Below are positions 26,289 through 33,707 of a stretch of DNA of 64,000 nt, one piece after another. Below the pieces are notes generated by a model, which was not told the DNA's origin, made no database searches, and worked only from the letters and a program-made list of their open reading frames with translations. Both the position numbers and the translations under genes were made by a program. Location: NCBI RefSeq assembly GCF_001428845.1, contig NZ_LMIU01000009.1, positions 102,510 through 166,509 on the forward strand, written 5' to 3'. Source of the DNA: Achromobacter sp. Root83 (lineage in GTDB: Bacteria; Pseudomonadota; Gammaproteobacteria; Burkholderiales; Burkholderiaceae_B). Position 1 is the stretch's first letter. The number at the start of each line of letters is the position of its first letter.

Positions 26289-27080
26289 ATGGGTTTTTTC
26301 AAACGCAAAGATCCTGCCGACCAGGCGCAGTCCGCCAAGCGGGCGGCAGTGCCTAGCGAGGTCCAGGCTGCGGAGCTGCGCGGCCGCGCGCGGCGCAGGC
26401 TGGCAGGCGCCGTGGCGCTGGTGCTGGCAGCCGTCATCATCCTGCCCATGGTGCTGGACTCGCAACCCGCGCCGGTTGCCGACAACATTCCCATCAAGGT
26501 GCCGGAACGCAATACGCCGTTCCAGCCGCAGATCTCCGAACCTCAGGTCGCTCCCCCGGCCACGCCCGCCACGGGCGCCACGCCCGCGGACCCCGCCGCC
26601 GTTCCCACACCGCCCGCCGTGACGTCCACGCCGCCGCCAGTTGCCGTCGCGCCGGTCACGCCGCCCGCCACGCAGCCGGCCGTCACGCCGCCCAAGCCCG
26701 AAGTTAAACCCAAGCCCGAGCCCAAGCCGGCCACGCCGTCCAAGCCGGATACACGTTCCGACGACGGCGCGCGCGCCCTGGCGCTGCTGGAAGGCCGGTC
26801 CGCGGCCGCGCCCAAGCCGGCCGCGCCTAAGCCGGCCGCCACCAAAGGCAATTTCGTGCTGCAGATCGCCGCCTACACCACCTCGGAAGACGCCCAGTCG
26901 CGTCGCGGCAAGCTGCATCAGGCCGGCGTGACCAACGCATTTGTCGAACAGGCCTCCGTCGGAGGCAAGCAGCAGTACCGTCTGCGGGTGGGGCCTTTCC
27001 CCTCGCGCGAGGCGGCACAGGCGGCCCAGGCGCGATTGCGCACCCTGGGCTATGACAATGGTTTCATTGCCGCCCAATAG
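26289..27080 (+). CDS. SPOR-domain inner-membrane protein (DedD-like)
   Basis: The product (263 residues) has a short basic cytoplasmic start (MGFFKRKDPADQAQSAKRAA), one membrane helix at about residues 40-58 (LAGAVALVLAAVIILPMVL), a Pro/Ala/Lys-rich linker of about 120 residues and a C-terminal SPOR domain (NFVLQIAAYTTSEDAQSRRG to RTLGYDNGF). SPOR domains bind denuded septal peptidoglycan, so a role in cell division is likely. The ATG at 26289 is preceded by AAGGA. It follows folC and overlaps cvpA by one base, matching the order folC-dedD-cvpA-purF of many proteobacteria. Confidence 0.92.
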   Translation: MGFFKRKDPADQAQSAKRAAVPSEVQAAELRGRARRRLAGAVALVLAAVIILPMVLDSQPAPVADNIPIKVPERNTPFQPQISEPQVAPPATPATGATPADPAAVPTPPAVTSTPPPVAVAPVTPPATQPAVTPPKPEVKPKPEPKPATPSKPDTRSDDGARALALLEGRSAAAPKPAAPKPAATKGNFVLQIAAYTTSEDAQSRRGKLHQAGVTNAFVEQASVGGKQQYRLRVGPFPSREAAQAAQARLRTLGYDNGFIAAQ

Positions 27081-27568
27081 TGACCGGTTTCGACTTCGTC
27101 GTGCTGGCCATCCTGGCGGTATCGGGTGTGCTGGGCCTGGTGCGCGGCCTGCTCAAAGAGGTGCTGTCGCTGGTCGCCTATCTGCTGGCCTTCGTGGCCG
27201 CGATATGGTGGGGGCCCACGGTCTATACCTGGCTGGAGCCCTATATTGAAACGACGCTGCTGCGCATGGGGGTTTCATATGCCGTGGTGTTCATCATCGT
27301 GTTGCTCGGCGTGGGTTTGGTCAATATGACACTTGCCGCCTTGATCCGCAGCACCGGACTGAGTCCCGCCGATCACGGCCTGGGCGGTATGTTCGGGCTG
27401 GCCCGTGGCCTGCTGATCGTGCTGGCGCTGGTCGCCGCCGCAGGTTATACGCCGCTGCCGGAAGAGCCGTGGTGGAAGGACGCCATGTTTTCGCATTCGG
27501 CCATCGAGGCCATCAAACATATCAAGACGTGGTTGCCGCCATCCCTGGCGACATGGCTGCCGTATTGA
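27080..27568 (+). CDS. cvpA: CvpA family membrane protein
   Basis: The 162-residue product has four predicted membrane helices (for example VVLAILAVSGVLGLVRGLLK, the conserved CvpA start, and GMFGLARGLLIVLALVAAAG). In E. coli CvpA is needed for colicin V production and affects bile salt tolerance; its molecular role is unclear. The GTG start at 27080 shares a base with the stop of the SPOR gene. It is next to purF, as in most proteobacteria. Confidence 0.93.
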   Translation: MTGFDFVVLAILAVSGVLGLVRGLLKEVLSLVAYLLAFVAAIWWGPTVYTWLEPYIETTLLRMGVSYAVVFIIVLLGVGLVNMTLAALIRSTGLSPADHGLGGMFGLARGLLIVLALVAAAGYTPLPEEPWWKDAMFSHSAIEAIKHIKTWLPPSLATWLPY

Positions 27569-27598
27569 TTAGCTTCAAATCAACCAGGAAATCTCACC

Positions 27599-29119
27599 AT
27601 GTGTGGAATCGTAGGGGTCATCGGGCGCGGGCCGGTCAACCAGCTGCTCTATGACAGCTTGCTGCTGTTGCAGCATCGCGGGCAGGACGCCGCGGGCATC
27701 GCGACGTCGCAAGGCAACCAATTCAATATGTACAAGGCGCACGGCCTGGTGCGCGACGTGTTCCGCACGCGCAACATGCGCGCCTTGCCTGGAACTTCGG
27801 GCGTAGGCCAGGTCCGCTATCCGACCGCCGGCTCCAGCGCCAGCGAAGAAGAAGCCCAGCCGTTCTACGTCAACGCGCCGTTCGGCATCATGTTGTCGCA
27901 CAACGGCAACCTGACCAACTGGCGTGAACTGCGCGAATCGCTCTACCGTGTCGATCGCCGCCACATCAACACGAATTCCGATTCGGAAGTGCTGCTGAAC
28001 GTGCTAGCGCACGAGCTGCAATCGTCGGCCAACGGCGTGTCGCTCGACGACGACGCCATGTTCCGCGCGGTGTCGGCCCTGCACAAGCGCGTGCGCGGCG
28101 CCTACGCCGTCGTGGCGCAGATTTCCGGCTATGGCCTGCTTGCCTTCCGCGACCCCAACGGTATCCGGCCCCTGTGCATTGGCCGCCAGGAGACCGAAGA
28201 AGGCGTGGAATGGATGGTGGCCTCGGAATCCGTGGCGCTGGAAGGCAGCGGTTTCGCCTTCGTGCGCGATGTCGAGCCGGGCGAAGCGGTGTTCGTCGAC
28301 CTGGACGGCCGGTTCGTTGCGCGCCAATGCGCCGACAATCCGCAACTGGTGCCGTGCATTTTCGAATACGTCTACTTTGCCCGCCCCGATTCGATGATCG
28401 ACGGCGTGTCCGTGTACGACGCGCGCCTGCGGATGGGTGAATACCTGGCCGACAAGGTGGCGCGCAACATGCGCCTGGGCGATATCGATGTCGTCATGCC
28501 GATCCCGGATTCCTCGCGTCCCGCCGCCATGCAGTTGGCCGCGCGCCTGAACCTGGACTACCGCGAAGGGCTCATCAAGAACCGCTACGTGGGCCGTACG
28601 TTCATCATGCCGGGCCAGGCCGTGCGCCGCAAATCCGTGCGCCAGAAGCTCAATGCCATCGGCATGGAGTTCAAGGGCAAGAACGTGCTGCTGGTCGATG
28701 ACTCCATTGTGCGCGGCACCACCAGCCGCGAAATCGTGGACATGGCCCGGGCGGCCGGCGCCAACAAGGTGTACTTCGCCTCGGCCGCGCCTCCGGTCCG
28801 CTTCCCGAACGTGTACGGCATCGACATGCCCACGCAGAGCGAGCTGATCGCCACCGGCCGCACTGACGAGGAAATCGCCCGCGCGATCGGCGCCGACAGC
28901 CTGGTGTACCAGGACCTGCACGACATGCAGCAATCGGTCCGGGACCTCAATCCCAAGCTGTCGCGCTTCGAGGCCTCTTGCTTTGATGGCCAGTACATCA
29001 CCGGCGACATCACGCCGGAATACCTGGCCCGCCTTGGCCAGTCCCGCTCGGAGCCCGGCCAGGAAGAAGGCGCCAGCGGTTTGCGCTTCAACATGGGCTA
29101 CGCCGCCAGCGACGCCTGA
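27599..29119 (+). CDS. purF: Amidophosphoribosyltransferase
   Basis: PurF makes 5-phosphoribosylamine from PRPP and glutamine, the first step of purine synthesis. Cys2 (MCGIVGVIG) is the glutaminase nucleophile after loss of Met1. Motifs include HNGNLTNWRELRE near residue 101 and the PRPP loop VLLVDDSIVRGTT at residues 363-375. Its 506 residues are normal. AGGA precedes the ATG by eight bases. A strong terminator follows at 29142. Confidence 0.98.
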   Translation: MCGIVGVIGRGPVNQLLYDSLLLLQHRGQDAAGIATSQGNQFNMYKAHGLVRDVFRTRNMRALPGTSGVGQVRYPTAGSSASEEEAQPFYVNAPFGIMLSHNGNLTNWRELRESLYRVDRRHINTNSDSEVLLNVLAHELQSSANGVSLDDDAMFRAVSALHKRVRGAYAVVAQISGYGLLAFRDPNGIRPLCIGRQETEEGVEWMVASESVALEGSGFAFVRDVEPGEAVFVDLDGRFVARQCADNPQLVPCIFEYVYFARPDSMIDGVSVYDARLRMGEYLADKVARNMRLGDIDVVMPIPDSSRPAAMQLAARLNLDYREGLIKNRYVGRTFIMPGQAVRRKSVRQKLNAIGMEFKGKNVLLVDDSIVRGTTSREIVDMARAAGANKVYFASAAPPVRFPNVYGIDMPTQSELIATGRTDEEIARAIGADSLVYQDLHDMQQSVRDLNPKLSRFEASCFDGQYITGDITPEYLARLGQSRSEPGQEEGASGLRFNMGYAASDA

Positions 29120-29141
29120 CCGTCATCGCGGTTGGCCTGCG

Positions 29142-29175
29142 AAAAAATGCCGTCCCTTGGGACGGCATTTTTTTT
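29142..29175. terminator. Bidirectional terminator between purF and the GntR gene
   Basis: AAAAAATGCCGTCCC (29142-29156) and GGGACGGCATTTTTT (29159-29173) form a perfect stem. The T-run at 29168-29175 serves purF on the plus strand and the A-run at 29142 serves the GntR gene on the minus strand. The last T overlaps the GntR stop codon. Confidence 0.9.
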
Positions 29176-29969
29176 CACTGGTCCGCCAACGGCTTGGCGA
29201 GGGGGCTTTGCTCCGGCGCCAGCGATTCCGCCGCACTGGCGCTCAACGCCATGCTGTGGCGCTCCGTCTTGATGGAATCCAGCATCACTCGTTTGTTCTC
29301 GCGGCTGCGATAGGCATGCTCGCGCATCAGGCTTTCGGCGCGTACGGCTTCGCGCCGGGTGATGGCTCGCAGCAGGTCTTCATGGTCGGCCTGCGCGCGG
29401 AGCACATAAGGCGTCTCGACCGTGGACGGCGTGGACGGCAGGGTCAGCGCGGCGGGGCCCGCCAACGGCGTCTTGTTGTTGTGTTCCAGGGCCGACAGCA
29501 GGGCGCGGTTTCCGGCAGCCTCGCACAGGATTTCGTGAAACTGCTGGTTGATGCTGCCCCAGGCCCTGGCATTCACCACAGCGTTGGGATCTCGCACGGC
29601 GGGCGCCAGCAACTGACGTCCCGCGTCGACCGTCTCGGTCAGGCGCGCCAGTACCTCCGGTGAGACGCCGCGCTCCGCGAGCAGGCGTACGGCCATGCCT
29701 TCAAGCACGCCGCGGACGTCGACCGCATCGCCGATTTCGTCGACAGTGAAGGCGCGGACGCGAAACCCGCGCGAAGGCAGCCGCTCGAGCAGGCCTTCTT
29801 TCTCCAACTCCGTCATGGCGATGCGCAGCGGCGTGCGCGACACCCCCAGGCGCGCCGAAAACTGCAATTCGACGACCCGCTCTCCGGGCGCGAGTTCGCC
29901 CGAGAGAATCATGTCGCGCAGTTCTGAGATGACTTTGTCGATTTGTGCGGCCATGTCGGTCCAGTCCAT
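29175..29969 (-). CDS. GntR-family regulator, FCD (FadR-type) domain
   Basis: The product has 264 residues from the ATG at 29969 (MDWTDMAAQIDKVISELRD); an ATG five codons later is also possible. The N-terminal winged helix has the GntR signature LAPGERVVELQFSARLGVSR, then TPLRIAMTELEKEGLLERLP. The C-terminal FCD domain holds metal-ligand candidates in INQQFHEILCEAAGNRALL and a late His in LMREHAYRSRENK. It is divergent from the aromatic cluster starting at 30162, and three palindromes lie between the two. It is therefore probably an effector-responsive repressor of that cluster and of itself. Confidence 0.93.
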   Translation of the reverse strand: MDWTDMAAQIDKVISELRDMILSGELAPGERVVELQFSARLGVSRTPLRIAMTELEKEGLLERLPSRGFRVRAFTVDEIGDAVDVRGVLEGMAVRLLAERGVSPEVLARLTETVDAGRQLLAPAVRDPNAVVNARAWGSINQQFHEILCEAAGNRALLSALEHNNKTPLAGPAALTLPSTPSTVETPYVLRAQADHEDLLRAITRREAVRAESLMREHAYRSRENKRVMLDSIKTERHSMALSASAAESLAPEQSPLAKPLADQ

Positions 29970-29992
29970 TAGGGGCTGACAGTGTACGGCGC

Positions 29993-30004
29993 ATTGCATG
30001 CAAT
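29993..30004. promoter_or_regulatory. Operator copy 1, ATTGCATGCAAT
   Basis: This perfect 12-bp palindrome, centre 29998.5, lies 24 bp before the GntR gene start. It is identical in its core to the copies at 30042-30059 and 30097-30108 and exactly 52 bp from the next. Confidence 0.85.
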
Positions 30005-30041
30005 CGAGCATTCCTGAAAGCAAAAAAGCTTGCGAAAAATC

Positions 30042-30059
30042 AATATTGCATGCAATATT
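30042..30059. promoter_or_regulatory. Operator copy 2, extended palindrome AATATTGCATGCAATATT
   Basis: This is the best copy: a perfect 18-bp palindrome centred at 30050.5, midway between the other two. As the central and most symmetrical site it is probably the strongest. Confidence 0.87.
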
Positions 30060-30096
30060 TCAAAAAACGCGCCGGAGCGAGCGGTAATTCGGTGTC

Positions 30097-30108
30097 ATTG
30101 CATGCAAA
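30097..30108. promoter_or_regulatory. Operator copy 3, ATTGCATGCAAA, over a likely -35 box
   Basis: Eleven of twelve bases match the other copies; its centre is 30102.5. TTGCAT at 30098-30103 and TATGTT at 30120-30125 are 16 bases apart and could be the -35 and -10 boxes of the aromatic cluster. A protein bound here would then block that promoter. Confidence 0.8.
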
Positions 30109-30161
30109 GCCGCGCTGGCTATGTTTTTAAACACGGCGCCGGCCTGATTGGAGGAGACAAG

Positions 30162-31019
30162 ATGAAGCTTCAGAGCTTCCTGCACGGCGGAGCCCCGGCG
30201 TGGGGCATACGCCAAGACGAACACGTCCTGCTCATGACGGCGCACTGGCCCGATATGAGCAGTGCGCTGGCCGCCGGGCCTGATCGCCTGGCGCGGGCAG
30301 CGCGCGAGCCCGGGGCGGTACTGGAGGCGGCCGGATTGCAATGGTTGCCCCCGGTGGTGGCGCCGCACAAGATCCTGTGCGTGGGACTGAACTATGGGCG
30401 TCATGTGATCGAGGCCGGTCGCGAACTTCCCAAGCATCCGTCGGTCTTTGCGCGCTACGCCGATTCACTGGTGGGTCACGAGCAACCGGTCTGGCGGCCG
30501 CGCGTTTCGGAAAAGCTAGATTTCGAAGCCGAATTGGCGGTGGTTATCGGCCGCGGCGGCCGCCACATTCCCGCGGAGCGGGCTCTCGAGCATGTGGCTG
30601 GCTATACCTGTATGGCCGAGAACTCCGTGCGCGACTTTCAGAAACACAACGCGCAGGTTACGCCGGGCAAGAACTTCGAGCGCTCGGGCGCCCTGGGTCC
30701 ATGGCTGGTCACGGCTGACGAGCTGCCCGATCCGGCCGAGCTGCGGGTGCGCTCGTATCTCAACGGGGAGCTGATGCAGGACGGCGCATTGTCCGATCTG
30801 ATCTTCTCCATTCCAACGCTGATTGCGTACATCAGCACCTTCACCCCGCTTGCGGCCGGCGACGTGATCGCCACCGGCACGCCCGAAGGCGTGGGCGCCA
30901 CGCGCCAGCCGCCGCGTTTCTTGCGCGATGGCGACGTGTTTGAAGTGGACATCCCCGGCGTGGGCCGCCTGGTGAATCCGGTGATCGACGAACCGCAACA
31001 GAACAAGGCCGAGCAATGA
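30162..31019 (+). CDS. Fumarylacetoacetate hydrolase (FAH) family enzyme
   Basis: The 285-residue product has the FAH fold used by fumarylpyruvate hydrolases, HpaG-type isomerase/decarboxylases and related acylpyruvases. The metal site is visible: ILCVGLNYGRHVIEAG, KLDFEAELAVVIGRGG with two acidic ligands, and the later GYTCMAENSVRDFQ. The loop GDVIATGTPEGVGATR is a family signature. The ATG at 30162 is chosen because GGAGGAGA stands just before it; the upstream open frame covers the operators. It opens the cluster and overlaps the next gene by ATGA. It probably acts on the ring-cleavage product or a later intermediate; which reaction it performs is not known. Confidence 0.92.
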   Translation: MKLQSFLHGGAPAWGIRQDEHVLLMTAHWPDMSSALAAGPDRLARAAREPGAVLEAAGLQWLPPVVAPHKILCVGLNYGRHVIEAGRELPKHPSVFARYADSLVGHEQPVWRPRVSEKLDFEAELAVVIGRGGRHIPAERALEHVAGYTCMAENSVRDFQKHNAQVTPGKNFERSGALGPWLVTADELPDPAELRVRSYLNGELMQDGALSDLIFSIPTLIAYISTFTPLAAGDVIATGTPEGVGATRQPPRFLRDGDVFEVDIPGVGRLVNPVIDEPQQNKAEQ

Positions 31020-32017
31020 CGCAAGCGATTCGATATCTGTCCGAGGCCGATGTGGTTGGCGTGCTGGACATGCCACGCGCGATCGATGCACTGGCCGACA
31101 CGCTGGCGCTGCAGGGCCAGGGCCAGGCCCGCAATGTGCCCAAGGCGCTGGCCACCTGGGGCGACGGCAGTTCCATGCATGCGCTGGGTTCGGTCGTGAC
31201 CGGGGAGGGCGGTGTCTGCGGCTTCAAGAACTGGGTGCATACCCGTCAAGGCGGCGGTTCGGTCTTCACGCTGTTCGACGCCGACCGGGGAACCTTGCTG
31301 GCCGTGATAGAGGCGCGTGCACTCGGCATGTTACGCACGGCGGCCATCACGGGCCTGGCCACGCGCACATTGGCGCCGGCGTCGCCACGGCATGCGGCGC
31401 TGATTGGTACGGGACCGCAGGCGGTCACCCAGCTCGCGGCGCTGGCCGCGGTTCGCCAGCCGCAGTCGGTACGTGTGTATAGCCCCACGCCGGAAAAGCG
31501 CGCGGAATTCGTGCGCCAGGCGCAGGGCCGCTACCCGTTCTCCATCGAGGCGGCGGACAGCCTGGAACAGGCGCTGGCCGGCGCGGAAATCGTGACCCTG
31601 ATCACGCGCGCCGAGCAGCCCTTTGTCGATGCGGCAGCGCTGCGCGATTGCCGCCATCTCAATGCCGTGGGCGCGATCCTGCCGGCCAAGGCGGAGTTCG
31701 CGCAAGACGTTTTCGAGCGTGCCGACCTGGTGGTCGTCGACGATCTCGAGAACGCACGCCGCGGTTCCCGCGAACTTCGCGAACGCTATGGCGCTGGCGT
31801 CGAGCCCTGGGAGGGCGTGTCGGTGCTGTGCGATCTGTTGGCGCGCGGCGCGGGCTCGCAACGTCCGCCGGACGCGCGCATGACGCTGTTCAAGGGCATG
31901 GGCATGGGGCTTTCCGATCTGGCCCTGGCCCGCGTGGTGTATCAGGCCGCGTGCGAACGCGATCTGGGTCAGCGCCTGGCGCCGCAGACCCGCGAAAACC
32001 TGCTGCTGGCGCGCTGA
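31016..32017 (+). CDS. Ornithine cyclodeaminase/mu-crystallin family protein
   Basis: The 333-residue product has the OCD/mu-crystallin fold. These enzymes bind NAD(P) and act as imine or keto-acid reductases, alanine dehydrogenases or cyclodeaminases. The Rossmann motif is LIGTGPQAVTQLAALAAV near residue 126, with the substrate-domain motif MLRTAAITGLATRTLA just ahead. The end VLCDLLARGA, then MTLFKGMGMGLSDLALARVV, is typical. It is translationally coupled to the FAH gene. Its presence in an aromatic cluster is unusual and suggests a reductive step or a nitrogen-bearing intermediate; neither is proven. Confidence 0.9.
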   Translation: MTQAIRYLSEADVVGVLDMPRAIDALADTLALQGQGQARNVPKALATWGDGSSMHALGSVVTGEGGVCGFKNWVHTRQGGGSVFTLFDADRGTLLAVIEARALGMLRTAAITGLATRTLAPASPRHAALIGTGPQAVTQLAALAAVRQPQSVRVYSPTPEKRAEFVRQAQGRYPFSIEAADSLEQALAGAEIVTLITRAEQPFVDAAALRDCRHLNAVGAILPAKAEFAQDVFERADLVVVDDLENARRGSRELRERYGAGVEPWEGVSVLCDLLARGAGSQRPPDARMTLFKGMGMGLSDLALARVVYQAACERDLGQRLAPQTRENLLLAR

Positions 32018-32037
32018 AGCGGGGCACGAAAACAATC

Positions 32038-32056
32038 CGGCGGGCCGGTCCCGCCG
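32038..32056 (+). other. Stem-loop inside the aromatic operon
   Basis: CGGCGGG (32038-32044) and CCCGCCG (32050-32056) form a perfect 7-bp stem with a 5-base loop, 18 bp before the bicupin gene. There is no T-run, so it is more likely an RNA stability element than a terminator. Confidence 0.4.
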
Positions 32057-32074
32057 ACAGACGAGGAGAACGAG

Positions 32075-33175
32075 ATGTTCGTGGACGTGAGCGGGGCGGC
32101 GCCCCGCCAACAGAATATGTGGCCGTCGATCGTGATCGCGAAGGAAGACATCGATCTTGAGATCGCGCGTTTGATCGACGCGCCGCGGCCGGCCAACGGC
32201 CGCCGCGCCAGTTTGATCGTGCACCCAGAGGCGACCGCGCCGGGTCTGGGCCTGGCGCCCGGCACGGATGTCACGATCAACGTGGTCAATCCGGGAGAAA
32301 GCACGCTCAACCTGCGCAAGAACTCCAACATGCTGGAGATCTGTATCAGCGGGGAAGGGGTGGCCACGGTCGGCGGCCGTTCCTTTTCCATCGGCAAGTG
32401 GGATGTGTGGAACACGCCGTCGATGCAGGTTCACAGCTATCGAAACGACGGCAAGACGCCCTGGGTGCGGCTGTCCTACTCCAACGCGCCGCTGCTCGAA
32501 AAGCTTGAAGTGCATTTCGTCGAGGAATTCGAAGGCGAGGTTGCGCCATCCGATGCCAACACCACGCGCCGCGAAGGGCCGCAGGCGGGCGCGGCCCGGG
32601 CCCGCGACCTGGCGCTGAACACCCCTGTGGGCGCCGATGGCGCGCGGCTGCTGGGCTATGAATGGCTGATCGACATCGACGTGCTTGAGTCCAAGGCGCT
32701 GCACTGGCCCTATGCCAGCGTGGCAGAGCACTTGCCGTCGGTGGAGGACATCGCCAAGGGCTACAACGGCCGCCGCCTGTTCGTGCTTTACAACCCGGCC
32801 ACCGAACGGCGCATCGGCACCACCCACAGCTTCTTCGCCACCATCTCGAGCTCGCCGCCCGACAACCATCATGTGCCGCACCGCCACAGTTCTTCGGCCA
32901 TCAACTATTACCTGCGCGGCGAAGGCTATAGCAAGGTCAATGGCGTGCGCCTCGACTGGAAGGCCGGCGATCTGATCCTGTCGGCACCGGGCTGGGCCAT
33001 GCATTCCCATCACACCAAGAACAGCACCACGTCTTCGCTCACCGTGCAGGACCATCCACTGCAGATCGCGATGGAATCACTGATCTGGCAGGAGCGGATG
33101 CAGGAACCCATACTCGCGCTCGGGAGCCAAGGCGGCTTCGAAAGCAACCGGGCCCAGCTCGCCGCGGCGCGCTGA
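32075..33175 (+). CDS. Bicupin ring-cleavage dioxygenase, gentisate/salicylate-dioxygenase-like
   Basis: The 366-residue product has two cupin domains, as in gentisate 1,2-dioxygenase and salicylate 1,2-dioxygenase, which cut the ring next to a carboxylate. The C-terminal cupin holds the metal set: VPHRHSSSAINYYLRGEGYS gives His269 and His271, and GWAMHSHH gives His310. The N-terminal cupin (ISGEGVATVGGRSFSIGKWD) has no such His pair. In classical gentisate dioxygenases the iron is in the first cupin, so the arrangement is reversed. GAGGAG precedes the ATG. Its place directly before the ring hydroxylase supports ring cleavage of that enzyme's product. The substrate is unknown. Confidence 0.82.
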   Translation: MFVDVSGAAPRQQNMWPSIVIAKEDIDLEIARLIDAPRPANGRRASLIVHPEATAPGLGLAPGTDVTINVVNPGESTLNLRKNSNMLEICISGEGVATVGGRSFSIGKWDVWNTPSMQVHSYRNDGKTPWVRLSYSNAPLLEKLEVHFVEEFEGEVAPSDANTTRREGPQAGAARARDLALNTPVGADGARLLGYEWLIDIDVLESKALHWPYASVAEHLPSVEDIAKGYNGRRLFVLYNPATERRIGTTHSFFATISSSPPDNHHVPHRHSSSAINYYLRGEGYSKVNGVRLDWKAGDLILSAPGWAMHSHHTKNSTTSSLTVQDHPLQIAMESLIWQERMQEPILALGSQGGFESNRAQLAAAR

Positions 33176-33201
33176 CGTCAAACGCAAGGATCCGTACCCC
33201 T

Positions 33202-33693
33202 ATGTCCCAGCTTAATGATCTTTCCCCGGCCGCGCTGCGCGCCGAACTGCGTGATCTCTATGAAGACTACGCCGTGTGCCTGGACGAGGGTGACCTCGAA
33301 GCCTGGCCCGGTTTCTTCACCGAAGATTGCCACTACCGCGTGCTGTCGCGCGAGAACCATGACGCCGGCCTGCCGTTGGGCCTGATCTACTGCATGAACA
33401 AGAACATGCTGAAAGACCGGGTCACGGCGCTGCGCGAGACGACCATGTTCGAACCCCGCTCGCTGCGCCATTTCATCAGCGGCGTGACCGTGCGCGAGCG
33501 CCTGGGCGACCAGGTCGTCGCCCAGGCCAACTTCGCGATCATGGAATCGCTCTCGGATCGCGAGCCCAGCCTGAACATGGTTGGACGTTACCTCGACACC
33601 TGGCGTCAGACCGACGCGGGCTGGCGCCTGGCCAGCCGCGACTGCGTCTACGACAACTACCGGGTGCGCACCTCGCTCATCGTGCCCATCTGA
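33202..33693 (+). CDS. Aromatic-ring-hydroxylating dioxygenase, beta (small) subunit
   Basis: The 163-residue product has the SnoaL/NTF2 fold of small subunits, with EDYAVCLDEGDLEAWPGFFT and the ending WRLASRDCVYDNYRVRTSLI. Beta subunits mostly hold the alpha-3-beta-3 hexamer together. It stands before the alpha gene by 14 bp, the reverse of the more common order. Confidence 0.93.
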   Translation: MSQLNDLSPAALRAELRDLYEDYAVCLDEGDLEAWPGFFTEDCHYRVLSRENHDAGLPLGLIYCMNKNMLKDRVTALRETTMFEPRSLRHFISGVTVRERLGDQVVAQANFAIMESLSDREPSLNMVGRYLDTWRQTDAGWRLASRDCVYDNYRVRTSLIVPI

Positions 33694-33707
33694 CTCTGGA
33701 ATCCGCC

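Noticed and set aside
24870-27077. Open frame of 735 codons on the minus strand
   Set aside because: It is antisense to folC and the SPOR gene, both with clear motifs and ribosome binding sites. Its product is Gly/Arg/His-rich in the way of antisense shadows.
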